Shown here one piece after another: positions 1 through 12,500 of a stretch of 64,000 nucleotides of DNA (position 1 is its first letter; each line of letters opens with the position of its first letter). A model generated the notes under the pieces. That model did not search any database. It was not told the origin of the DNA and saw only the letters and a list, made by a program, of their open reading frames with translations. Source of the stretch: Omphiscola glabra (taxonomy: Eukaryota; Mollusca; Gastropoda; Lymnaeidae); the NCBI GenBank assembly GCA_964017045.1, contig OZ024802.1, positions 25,670,293-25,734,292 on the forward strand. The letters run 5' to 3'. The position numbers and the translations under genes were made by a program.

Positions 1-102
1 CAAGTTCCTAGAAGTCCCCCCCTAAATACGACATTGTTTACATGCTGCCTTATCTTGCACAAAAATGGAATGAGTATTTTCATTTGAGCAGGAACCGTAG
101 GG

Positions 103-260
103 CAGACCTGTTAACTCTTACGATTTTGGCGTACAATGTACAATTTTGAGGTGTATGCATTATATATCCTGTATGTTAATTTTTTACTATTTAGATAATG
201 TATTGGAAGGTTTTGTGATGATATTGTACGAGTTTAAGAGTTTGATGGTAAACAGGTCTG
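103..260. mobile_element. 158-bp MITE, CAGACCTGTT family
   Basis: The ends CAGACCTGTTAAC and GTAAACAGGTCTG are inverted. The flanks GTAGGG and GTAAGG suggest a 6-bp duplication. Other copies are at 4375, 24345 and 57856. Confidence 0.65.
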
Positions 261-412
261 GTAAGGCTGTTTAAAAAACTTCTTTAGACAGTCTAAACAA
301 GAGATCGGAATGTTAACTAAATTAGGGGGGGGGGGTGTCTTTGATGGATAACACTTTAAAAGATTCAAATAGTAATAATTATTAATTGATTTTTTTAATT
401 TAAATTTCCTAG

Positions 413-570
413 GGCGTTTGCAGACACTCTCCTGGAGGTTCCCAAGTTAATAGTTGCCGTAGTGGACTCGGGTGCCTCATATCCAGAGATAAACATCCAA
501 GAGGGCAGCAAGCTGGCAGACTCACTGGGGGCATCCTTCATGACCACCACAGCCAACTTTAGTCAGCAGA
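413..570 (+). CDS. ARHGAP35/ARHGAP5: p190 RhoGAP exon: end of pG2 pseudo-GTPase domain
   Basis: The acceptor TTTCCTAG lies at 405-412 and the donor GTAACC at 571. The translation contains LIVAVVDSG, a beta-strand block that matches the QLVAVTDS strand of vertebrate p190 pG2. It then reads KLADSLGASFM, as in the following helix and strand. It enters in phase 2 (one base completes a codon) and leaves in phase 1, which fits the exon at 4601. Confidence 0.85.
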
Positions 571-3500
571 GTAACCACTGTTCCGAATCTTTTCAAATTT
601 TTTTTTCTTTTTTTTTTTTCCATCTGTGAAACATCATTCCAAACCTTTAAAAAAAAAAAAATTAAACTTTATTTCTCACTTTAAACATGAATCGACCAAT
701 TAAGCATGTTGGACTGCGATAAAGCTTTTGAGTAGATTAATTAGACACAAGCAATTTGTGTGGATAAAATAGTATACGATCAGCTTTAATACTGATCATA
801 CAGAATACAAATGCAAGTGTTTTGGCAAAAGCCTTCATCAGTACAAAAAACAAAACAAAAACATTTTTTACAAGTATTAATTAAATTTACTTTATATATA
901 CACACAGACACATACACACACATGTATCCTACCTAAGAACGAGAGAAAAGAATAAGAGTGTGTTCAAGTCTGCTCTGCAATGTATACCTTATTTTTTAAA
1001 AAAATTTCCATAATTTATTTTAAAATAATTAAGGGTGCTGCCGGATATAAAGGGATTTCTAAAAATTAATATTTTAGGATTATTTTGAAAGACTTCCTCT
1101 CTGCTTTCGAGCCCATCGAGTTTGTTTGTATTATGAAACTTTGTTGTGGCACGTGACCCTTTCACCAAGTTTGATCGTGTCTGGCTCAGGCTGGTCGCAC
1201 CTGAGCTGCTGACAGAGTGAGAGTTTCTGTCACCTGGGTTGAGTGTGGGTGAGTGGTGGGGAAATGAGAAATGCCAAGATGTTTTTATTATAGGATTGTG
1301 TGGGGGGGCACACGGCATATCAGCAATCGGATTCAAATCAATGGACAGCAAGTGACCAGGGGTATAAAACGATTCAGTCGTCAAATTCTACTTTTTAGTC
1401 TTATGCCAAGGTAAAGCGTTAAATAAAATAAACTGTTTTTTTTTTTAACTCTCTGCAGTCTGACGTTTTTTTCAATTTTGTTAAAAATCTTAAGGTGATT
1501 TATTAAAATAATGAATTATCTTATCTGAAATAGCTCTGATCTGATCAGTTATTACATTAACTTGTTCATCTTTGACTCGACTATCATTAGATATTTTGTG
1601 TATATTTTATTTTCTTTGTTCTTTGTTATAAAAATAATTAAAATAATATTGGAGAATTATTTTTTATCATTTTCAGCAAAATTTTGACAAAATTTCACAC
1701 AGTATGAAGGGAAAAAAAACTCCTTGATATAAAAGATTTAAAATTTATTTAAATAAAATACTCCATCATCTAATACAATTCATAGTCAAACATGACAAAC
1801 ATTCTATGAAAAATAAAAAAGTTGTCTATATTTTAGTAAAACCTATATTTTGCCATTTTTTAATAAAAAATGCACCATAATTTTTTTTAATTAAAATTAT
1901 GTTTTGTATGTAATATATTTAAAAAAATGGGCCTCATAACTTATAGATTTGTATATTAAATATATTTCTTGATAATTCTGGAGTAAAAGATAACTAAGTA
2001 AAATTTGAAGATTATATAAATAAATCAAAACAAGAGTCTATGTTGTTTTTTTTAAAATGTTAACGTACCGGTATTCCCTGAGCTTAAAGTACCGGTATTC
2101 CCTGAGCTTAAAGTACCGGTATTCCCTGAGCTTAAAGTACCGGTATTCCCTGAGCTTAAAGCTAATAAAAATTAAAATGATTCAATACAATACTGCTAAT
2201 GTTGATATTAATGCCCAATATGATCCATTCCTCACTAATCTGATCTATCTTTTCCCATATACCGGTATTTTTATATAGCTTTGTTATAATCCTCACATAA
2301 CACTAGCAGACAAACTACAGTATTCATAAATTATATGTATGGATTCTGAACAAATATTATTTCTTAAAACTAGTATGCATTTTTATTATAATAATTATAA
2401 TAGATAAGTAAGAGCTTGTACTGGACTTGATTTCCATAAGAATAGGTCATATTTTTCTTCACAGAACATTCACTCAATAAAGAACCTGTGAAATAAAAAT
2501 TTGATTGATTCATAAATAAAATTAAAACTAATGGTGGTAAGGGAAAAATATCATTAATTCTAGTCCAAATGCCTAAATTTGTATAAAAGTAAACCATTGT
2601 ACATAGAACATACATAATAACATATGTTATAACAATATTGTGAGTTGATTCTTTATGCATTTTGCTACCAATTGATTAGATAAAAACTTACCACCCAGTT
2701 ATTTTTAGGGTAAATTCTTCAAAGATATTCATCCATGAACTCTATAGCACAGTAAAAGGATGGAGTCCAGGCTTAATATTTATGATGAATAAGGAATAAG
2801 GGCTTCTTGATCCAATAACTGCATTTTGTCCCTCTCTCCTCCTTCCAATTAGAGTTAATGAGCTTTTAATAAAAAAATATTTTTTTTATTTGTCATTCTG
2901 TACTCTCTACTAATACTAGTGACTAGCGGTAATGATAATTAAATTTAAACACATTTCTACTATGCAATATTAGAATATTTAGAAGATGATTTATAGTATT
3001 GACATATTTAAATAAAATATATGTAGGTATTAACTCAGAAGTCCTTAACTTTACATGTATTTTAATTACGCAAGTTCCCATAGGCCGGAGTTTTCCGCTA
3101 TTTTTAGAAAATATTTATCTCGTATAGCCACGCTATTTATTTATTATAAAATTATTGAACCTCAATAAAATTCAAACATAATATATCAATATAAGTATAA
3201 ATGGATAGAAAATAATTCAGCCAATTAAAATTATAAAAATATCACTTTATTGTTTTATTATTAATTTTCAAGTCGGGAAATGATAATTAAAATTAAGCTT
3301 ACTTGTTTACGATAGCATTAGTCGGTACTTTTATATGCAAATTAGGATAAATTCCATGATTAGAGTCTCCGTTTGGATACATTTCTTTAGAGAAACAACT
3401 CCTTAATAAATCGTGAAATTAAAATCATTTGACCATATTAATACCAGTAATTAATTTTTTTGTGACAGTAACATTATTTTGTTTTTTTGGAAATCTACGA

Positions 3501-6500
3501 AGATTTCAAGGGATACTCCGCGCTGAATAGTTTCCAAAAATATTTTTTTTTTTAATAGTAATTTCAAAATTTGTAATAATTTTATTTTTTTTACAAATAC
3601 TTAAACCAATGAAACAAATTGATAAAATATAATAAATATTTTTTTAAAAATAAAAATGTAAGTTAAAAAATAAATGACCAACCCACAAAACCTATGGTAC
3701 TAATAAGTACCATTTCTCTCTAGTCGGACTGCAGAGTGTTAAGCAACATGGTTTAAAAAAAGAAAAAAAAAAAAATCACATTTCATCTCTAAGAGACAGA
3801 TAAAAGTTTTCATATTATCTCTAAGAGACAGATAAAAGTTTTCATATCATCTCTAAGAGACAGATAAAAGTTTTCATATTAAAAAAGTAGAAAGTTAAAA
3901 AAACAACAATCTTTTAAAGATTCTGTGCATAATATTAAAAAAAAAAAGAAGCATATTCAAGTTTCTTCTACATTTAACTTGAACATTTTGGCCTCCTCGG
4001 AGTGCCTTACCATCCTTCTGCACAGACTCCCTAAGCGGTATGAATATTAAGAAATTCAAAACCATTTCTTTAAAAAAAAGAAAAAAATTTGTGTGTATAT
4101 TTTTTGAATTCTCTGGATATCAAGATGAGGATCCATAAGGTCATATAATAAATTATGATGTCTTTGTGTGTTCATTAACTATTATTCTCAGAGTAGTGGT
4201 TCCCAGGCATTATTGTACTGTGCCCTAAAGTTTATTTGAAAAATCTTGATTAATCCCTCATTTCATGAAATAATATTTGCTATGCATATGTGTGTGTCTT
4301 TAACAAGTAAACATGTTGGCTATTTCTTAGCTACTAACAGGTCTTACGGTAATATTAACAGTGATAGGATATTTCAGACCTGTTTGCTCTTACAATTTTG
4401 GCGTACAATGTACAATTTTGAGGTGTATACATTATACATACTTTTTGTTTTTTTTACTATTAAGAAAATGTCTTGAACAATTTTGGGATGATATTTACAT
4501 TTGCCATTATTTTAAGCAACAAAAAAAAACCCACCATTTTTAGTACTTGTAAGACATTTGCGGAAGGTTTATGCCAATCATCTTCATCCTTGTTAAACAG
4601 CCGGTGTTTTCCTGCCATTCTTTCAAAACGTGTGGCAACGCCGAGAGGAATCTGAGGCACTCTACCATGAGCCATCGGAGGAGCCCTGCCCGCCAGCCTA
4701 TGTGGAGAAAACGCTTTATGGATCTCGGCCCCCGGCCCCACTGCCAAAACAATATGTCTACCACACTCATAAGTCGAGTACCTCTAATAGGTGGGTGATC
4801 TGTTTTTTTGTTGGGGGGGGGGGGGGGGCAACTGGTGAATATGTTATGTTCGATGTCAAGGTCTGCAATCAATAAATATTAATTATAATTTTAATGATAC
4901 TTTTTTATGGTTGGAATGGAGGAGTTGAAGTGATATTAATTAATTTTTTTTATAAGGTTAATTCTCCCTGCCATAATTCCATATTGCTTACAAACCCAAG
5001 TTTTTCTTGATTTTGGCTATGTGGATGTCTTTGATTTCTTGTTAAAAAATACCTAACTTGGCTTTATGTTATTGTGTTGGCCCTTTTAAAAAAAAACAGA
5101 ACAAACTGTATTGGAATCGTCCTGTTGTGTTTGTGGTTCTGAAAGTCTGGGTAAACAGTATTGCTCACTGTATGGGCCTGCAGGCCAACGACGGACTGCT
5201 CCTCTAAATTGATAAATGCAATTTTTATGAACGTTTTTTGAACTCCCCCCCCCCCCAATAAATATTTATAATTCTAAGAATTCAAGCTATTCCATCGGTT
5301 CAATGCACTCCACCAGATTTTGTTGGTCTGCTATATTGACCTCCATCCAGTGGAAACACTTTTTTCCACGGCTAATGTTTATCACTCTTGACAGCACTGA
5401 TTCCGAGCCTGTGTACGACCAGCCCAACCTGTTCCACTCCCACTACTCGGACAGCGACCACGAGCCTGACCGCGGCTCGAGCGTGTCCCCGCCCCCAGCG
5501 CCTGAAGAGATCTACAGCGAGGTCATCATCCCGAACATGAACGGGGAGCACCTGGTGAAGCCAAGCTACGTGAAAGCCAGGAACAATGTCTACGCAGGTA
5601 AGGGCAATGGGTGGTGATGCCGCTTTGGGTTGAAATCTAAACAGATATTCCAAGTTGTCTTCACATGGAGACTTTATGATATGTCCTGTTAGCGCTTTTG
5701 CCTATGTTCTGTGATGTAACATTGTGAGGTCAGACATCAAGTCCCTCCATCTTCTATCATTAAATATTATAGTTATATTTAAGCAACGGGAAATATTTTT
5801 TATCGATTTAAAAAGAAGCAAAAACGTTATCATTCTAAAAAGTTTGCATATGTAATAACAGAGAAAAAAATTTTGGATGGATTTAGCTATTGCATCTGCG
5901 AGGAGCCATAAGAAAGTGTCATTTGTATAGAAGAGTCTGAGATGTTTCCTCTGTGCTTTTTACATTTCTTTTCTGTCTGAGTAATGGAAAATTATGTAGA
6001 CCATGGAACATATTGTATGATATTTTAAATTAAAAAAAAAAAAAAAACAGGTCTGTGATTTGAGTACTTGTTATAATGTCCAATGCAAACATGTCAGGAA
6101 GCAAATGGGAACACCGAAAGTCCCTCCCCATCATGCCCCTGGGCCAGCACTCAATATCCTTTGAGGCCAGCACCACCAGCAGCAGCAGCAACAGTAACAC
6201 CACGACCAGCAGCGGCAGCAGCTACAACAACAACAGCTGCGCGGGCCTCGCCATAAGCCAGCCCCTGTTCGACTTGAACCAAAGGGCCACCAAAGACCCA
6301 CAAGAGTTTTTCCGAAAGTCCTGCAGCATGAAAATTGCCGCCGAGGAGGCCGTCGAGGCCGGGGACGAAGCCGAGGAAGAAGAGGAGGAAGACGCCGAGG
6401 ACGAAGACAGCAAAGAGAACCGATTGAAAGGAGCCAGAGGTGACCACATTTTTGGAGCATTCAATGGATTTCTTTACACTGTGTTATATTTATGTGTCTC

Positions 6501-9500
6501 GGGCCACCCTCTTAGTTTTTTTTTTGTCCTTCGTTGTTTTTTTATGTTTTTTTAGCAGTGTCTCCAGCTTCCTCTTTGATGTTTTTTGTTTATCCCCTCT
6601 GAATGTTATGTAAATGAATATTTTGCTGGTGTTTTGGTGTTTTAGCATCACTGTGTTTCATATCTTCTGAAATGTTGTTATTTATAGAAGGGTGGTGTTA
6701 AGTATGTGTGAATAAAACCTGGCTTTGGACTTGATTGAAATGTTTTAGTGAAAGGAAAAAAAAGAGTAATGTTATTATACAAGCCTATAAGGTGTATATT
6801 TTTAAACTGTGTAAAGTGACTACAGCACCTAATATACAGATAGTAGTCAGAGGCTCGGGGGGGGGGGGGGGGGGGGCCTTGAGCATTGATGAAATTTTGT
6901 TTTTCCTCTCCTTTTTGATTGGAGCTCTTTCCAGCATTGGTGCCAGCTGGCTGTGCCTCTGCAGCTCAGTCAACTGTCTTCAGATTACATAAGATGTGTA
7001 CCAAATAATGCCTTGTTTAAACAGTCAAGGAATCTATTGTAGAGAAATGGGTTAAAATGATATACAATTAATTCCAACCGCGGCAAACCAGTACCAGAAA
7101 CTATTGAAATCAGGGTCAAATGAGTAAATTCCATGTTAGTGTTCTTGGGTTAACATTTCGGTGCATGCCTCTCTCTTATTTTATATGATTTCAGTGTAAA
7201 ATAAAAAATGTTTTCCTTAAGTGAACATGAATTCCAACCCCCCCCCCCCCCCCCCCGGTGTTGTTCAAGATGTTCTCCTTAACTGCTGTTTAGCAGTCAA
7301 GTCAATCTTTTGTTAGGTCAATTTTATTTTAGAAGTTTGTAATCTGAGAATTTATAACGGAATCTCAGACCATGTTGCACATGATCCTTGTGTTACGGCT
7401 TTGCTTTCTACCAATGTATCTGTAGTGGGGGATGTTGGCTTGTAGTGGGGGGATGTTGGCTTGTAGTGGGGGATGTTGGCTTACCTGGAGCAATTGTATT
7501 TTGAGAATCTCACCTTTTTTTTTTTTTTTAGCTGAGTCACTTTATTTCGCACCTGTTTATTTGACCTCATTTTAATTATTTATATGTGTGTACATGAAAA
7601 ATGTTGTTCCCCATTCTTTCACTACTCAAAGAGTACACAGGGGAAAACAAAGAGGTGTGGGGGGGGGGGTGCAGCTAGAAAAATTATTCATCACAGCTGA
7701 GTCATCTCTGGCCGTCATTGTGTCATCTCTGACTGCCGTTGTGTCATCTCTGACTGTCGTGTCATCTCTGATGGTCATTGTGCTATCTCTGACTGTTGTT
7801 GTGTCATCTCTTACTGTCGTGTCATCTCTTACTGTCGTGTCATCTCTGACTGTCATTGTGTCATCTCTGACTGTCATTGTGTCATCTCTGACTGTTGTGT
7901 CATCTCTGACTGTCATTGTGCCATCTCTGACTGTCATTTTTTGTGCTTTAACAGTAACTCTAGTAAAACTAACTACAAAAATTATTTCATACACAAAAAT
8001 ATCACTATATATATATAAAATTGTTGTAAAAAATGTTTCCCCTCTGAACTCTTTGATTGCAAATAGATTGTTCTATGTTTTAAAGTATGATATAGATTGT
8101 TCTATGTTTTAAAGTATGAGATAGATTGTTCTGTGTTTTAAAGTATGAGCTAAATTATTTATGTTTTTGTTTTATATTTATAGATTTAAGAAACAAACCC
8201 TTGTAATACTGACAGTTCTTTTCTTCCATGCAAGAATCACATTGCCAGATTTATCTTGTTGATGACCATGATCAGAAAATGGGCCAGTTAAAAAAAAAAA
8301 CAAGATTATATTATAAGCACCAAATACTGGAGCAGCTAAATGAAATACATTTTATCAAGACTATCACTTTTGTGTAATACAGCTAAAATAAGATACATGT
8401 ATTAATTTTATGAAGAATATCACTTGTGGATAATACAGTAGCATTGATAAGCTGTCAGTTCAGTTTTCGATACCTTGGCTTTTTTTCTGTTTTCTTTCTC
8501 TCTTTTAAACGTGTTTATGCATCCATATTACACTTTTAATTTATAAGAAAGGGCTTTTAGTAGACAAAAAATATATATTTATGTAAAGTTTGCCAGAAAT
8601 TACAAATAGTTATGGTCTTTTGTGTTTTTAAGAGACCTTTGATATTTACTGTTAAATTCTATTATTTTTTTAAGTATGTACATATTGATTTATTTCATCA
8701 AGGTCTGTTTATTCAAGAAATCATCATTTAACCCCGTTTTTCAACTTTGCCTGACCTTATTATTTTTTTTTGGAACAGTTTCGTTCAGATCCTACAAACT
8801 CTTCCAAAAAGCTGAAATCTGGCCACATCTTGATAATGCTGTACATTGAATTGTTTGTTTCAAGATAGGGCTAAGTGGCTTTGAGCTATATTTTGATCTC
8901 TTGAAATGTTTCACTCCTGAGATCCTCAAATGTGTGAAATAATGGCAAGAAATATATCCAAATAGATTTCACAAATTTTAGAATATGGCAAGTGGCTATA
9001 ACTCAATTGGAATATTTGGTGTGCAAAAAAAATTTTGTTTAAAAATACTTGAGTTTGGGCTGGCTCCCTTATAAAAAATAGTCATTATTTTTTTTTTCAT
9101 TTAAAGTGGATTTTTATTTCAACTCTGACCTTTCTTCTTACTTGTATGCTTCATATATCAGAAGATATCCTGAGTTTACTTCTGTGCTTGTGTTAATGTT
9201 TTCCTCCTCCCCTCAGATTGTTGTCTGTCTGTCTGTCTGCCTTTCTCATCTGTGTGCCACAAAGCACATCAGTGTTCACATTCAGCTTATAATTTGATGT
9301 ATGCCTTCCACCCCCCCCCCCCCAACAGCCTGGGCACTCAATGAGCAGCGGCGCAAGAAAGGTGAAACATTTCCTCAGGCTTTGAACCAAAGCTCTAGTG
9401 GTGAAGATGGTGATTAGCTCAATTCTCACTTTTCCTTTTTTTTTTTTTTTTTAACTTACTCACAATTTTTTTTTAATGTTCCTTTTTATTTTCTGTTGGA

Positions 9501-12500
9501 CGAATTGGTGTTGTGATAACACACTGGCCACGCTAGCGTGACACCTGTCAGAGTTGTTGGCACCGTAGTAGACATGGGGTGGTTGATGTTAACAATGTTA
9601 TTTATGTTGTCTTGTCAACAACAACAAAAAAACCCAACAAAGTTGCTAAATGTAAAGATACGAAGATGTGAAACACCTCTCGGCAAAACATGACAAACAG
9701 AGCTGTAGACATTTTTTACAAATGTTTTAGAGTCTTGAAAGGAAAGCGCACTGTAGTGATGGCAACCCGAGAAAAAAAAATCACCGGGAATAAAACAATC
9801 ATGAGCCACATTAGGTGTTGGAATTCTCGATACAGTATCGGTGATGAGTTAGTTCTTCCCACTGACCCCTAAAGTTTGCATAAACTGGAATTCAAGTTAG
9901 ATTTCGCTAATTTGGATACTTCCTAGCAGATGGCATCAACTATCCAGTTACTTAATATTCAAACTCTGTAAAAAGATCAATAGATTTTTTCTTTGGTGTG
10001 TGATTAATTTAAAATTTGTGGGGGCAAAAAGAAAAGAAGGAAGAAAAAAAAGGAAATTTAAAAAAAACGAATGTTTTTTGCTGCTAGTAATGTCATTATT
10101 GTATTGGTCACCTTGTATTGTGTTGTGTTGTCTCATGTTGTTGATCACAGTTCTGCTGAGTTCAACTCATAAAATATTTGTTGTTTATGTATTTTTTGTC
10201 CCGAAATGTGTTATTGGCATTGATCTCTGTTAGTGACATGCATTTTATGGATTTGTTTTGTTGCATTTATTAGTGTTTATATATTTTTTTTTTTTTCTTA
10301 CTTCCCTGCATGTTGAGTTAGTGTGGACCTAATACCAACAGTGTGGCATTCTTAGTCAGATGCAAGTTTTGAACTTATTGGAGATTACCAGAACCATGGT
10401 AGCTTAGTAGCACAGAACCATGGTAGCTTAGTAGCACAGAACCATGTTAGCTTAGTAGCACAGAACCATGGTAGCTTAGTAGCACAGAACCATGGTAGCT
10501 TAGTAGCTTATAACCATGGTAGCATAGTAGCACAGTACCATGGTAGCTTACTAGCACAGAACCATGGTAGCTTACTTACACAGAACCATGGTAGCTTAGT
10601 AGCACAGAATCATTGTATCTTACTAGCACAGAACCATGGTAGCATAGGAGCACAGAACCATGGTAACTTAGTAGCACAGAACCATGGTACCTTGGTAGCT
10701 TAGTAGCACAGAACCATGGTAGCTTAGTAGCACAGAACCATGGTAGCTTGGTAGCTTAGTAGCACAGAACCATGGTAGCTTAGTAGCACAGAACCATGGT
10801 ACCTTGGTAGCTTAGTAGCACAGAACCATGGTAGCTTAGTAGCACAGAACCATGGTAGCTTAGTAGCACAGAACCATGGTACCTTGGTAGCTTAGTAGCA
10901 CAGAACCATGGTAGCTTAGTAGCACAGAACCATGGTAGCTTAGTAGCACAGAACCATGGTAGCTTGGTAGCTTAGTAGCACAGAACCATGGTAGCTTAGT
11001 AGCACAGAACCATGGTAGCTTAGTAGCACAGAACCATGGTACCTTGGTAGCTTAATGGCACAGAACCATGGTAGCTTAGTAGCACAGAACCATGGTACCT
11101 TGGTAGCTTAGTAGCACAGAACCATGGTAGCTTAGTAGCACAGAACCATGGTACCTTGGTAGCTTAGTAGCACAGAACCATGGTAGCTTAGTAGCACAGA
11201 ACCATGGTACCTTGGTAGCTTAGTAGCACAGAACCATGGTAGCTTAGTAGCACAGAACCATGGTAGCTTAGTAGCACAGAACCATGGTACCTTGGTAGCT
11301 TAGTAGCACAGAACCATGGTAGCTTAGTAGCACAGAACCATGGTAGCTTAGTAGCACAGAACCATGGTACCTTGGTAGCTTAGTAGCACAGAACCATGGT
11401 AGCTTAGTAGCACAGAACCATGGTAGCTTAGTAGCACAGAACCATGGTAGCTTAGTAGCACAGAACCATGGTAGCTTAGTAGCACAGAACCATGGTAGCT
11501 TAGTAGCACAGAACCATGGTAGCTTAGTAGCACAGAACCATGGTAGCTTAGTAGCACAGAACCATGGTAGCTTAGTAGCACAGAACCATGGTAGCTTAGT
11601 AGCACAGAACCATGGTAGCTTAGTAGCACAGAACCATGGTAGCTTAGTAGCACAGAACCATGGTACCTTGGTACCTTAGTAGCACAGAACCATGGTAGCT
11701 TAGTAGCACAGAACCATGGTAGCTTAGTAGCACAGAACCATGGTAGCTTAGTAGCACAGAACCATGGTAGCTTAGTAGCACAGAACCATGGTAGCTTAGT
11801 AGCACAGAACCATGGTAGCTTAGTAGCACAGAACCATGGTAGCTTAGTAGCACAGAACCATGGTAGCTTGGTAGCTTAGTAGCACAGAACCATGGTAGCT
11901 TAGTAGCACAGAACCATGGTAGCTTAGTAGCACAGAACCATGGTAGCTTAGTAGCACAGAACCATGGTACCTTGGTAGCTTAGTAGCACAGAACCATGGT
12001 AGCTTAGTAGCACAGAACCATGGTAGCTTAAATGTGCAGAGAGAAATGTTATGACAGTCCTTTAAAGAATATTTTTGTTGAACATTATGCTTGTTAGATT
12101 TATATGTTAATGGCAAGTCTTATGGTGTACCGTAAACTGCATGGTGTTCATTTCTTGGTTTTAGCTTAAGTTACTAACTTGATATCCACGTACCTGTGGT
12201 CAGAGTAACTATCCTGTTGTATCATTGCGGGGGTTCACAGAAACTATGGATAACTAATTGTTACCACTGTGTTCATTGAAATTACCACCTGTAATTATTT
12301 TGAAAAGTATTAAATTAAAAATCACTTTGGCAGCCAAGTTTTACAGTGGCTGATTCAACGTAAGGTCCCCTGGCCGTGTGTGTCAGATTTGATAAATGAA
12401 GGATTTAATTGTTAATGCTCTCTAATGTATAGACTAAATTTGTCACCTTACTACTTTCTGTCTTTTCTAAAGAACACATGCCTGTTCTTGTTCTCACTGT

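Larger units (their letters stand above)
571..4600. other. p190 intron, nothing else recognised
   Basis: Strongly AT-rich. Apart from the 24-bp and 33-bp repeats and one truncated MITE, no coding exon or RNA gene could be supported. The ORF on the minus strand at 989-1384 has no recognisable domain. Confidence 0.6.

Noticed and set aside
9193..9429. Minus-strand ORF with a glycine run
   Set aside because: It arises from a poly-C tract and a TCTG repeat; no homology or splice context.
11348..12116. Long minus-strand ORFs with repeating MLLSYHGSV-type peptide
   Set aside because: The 24-bp repeat has a period divisible by three, so any stop-free frame stays open. There is no start context, domain or splice support.
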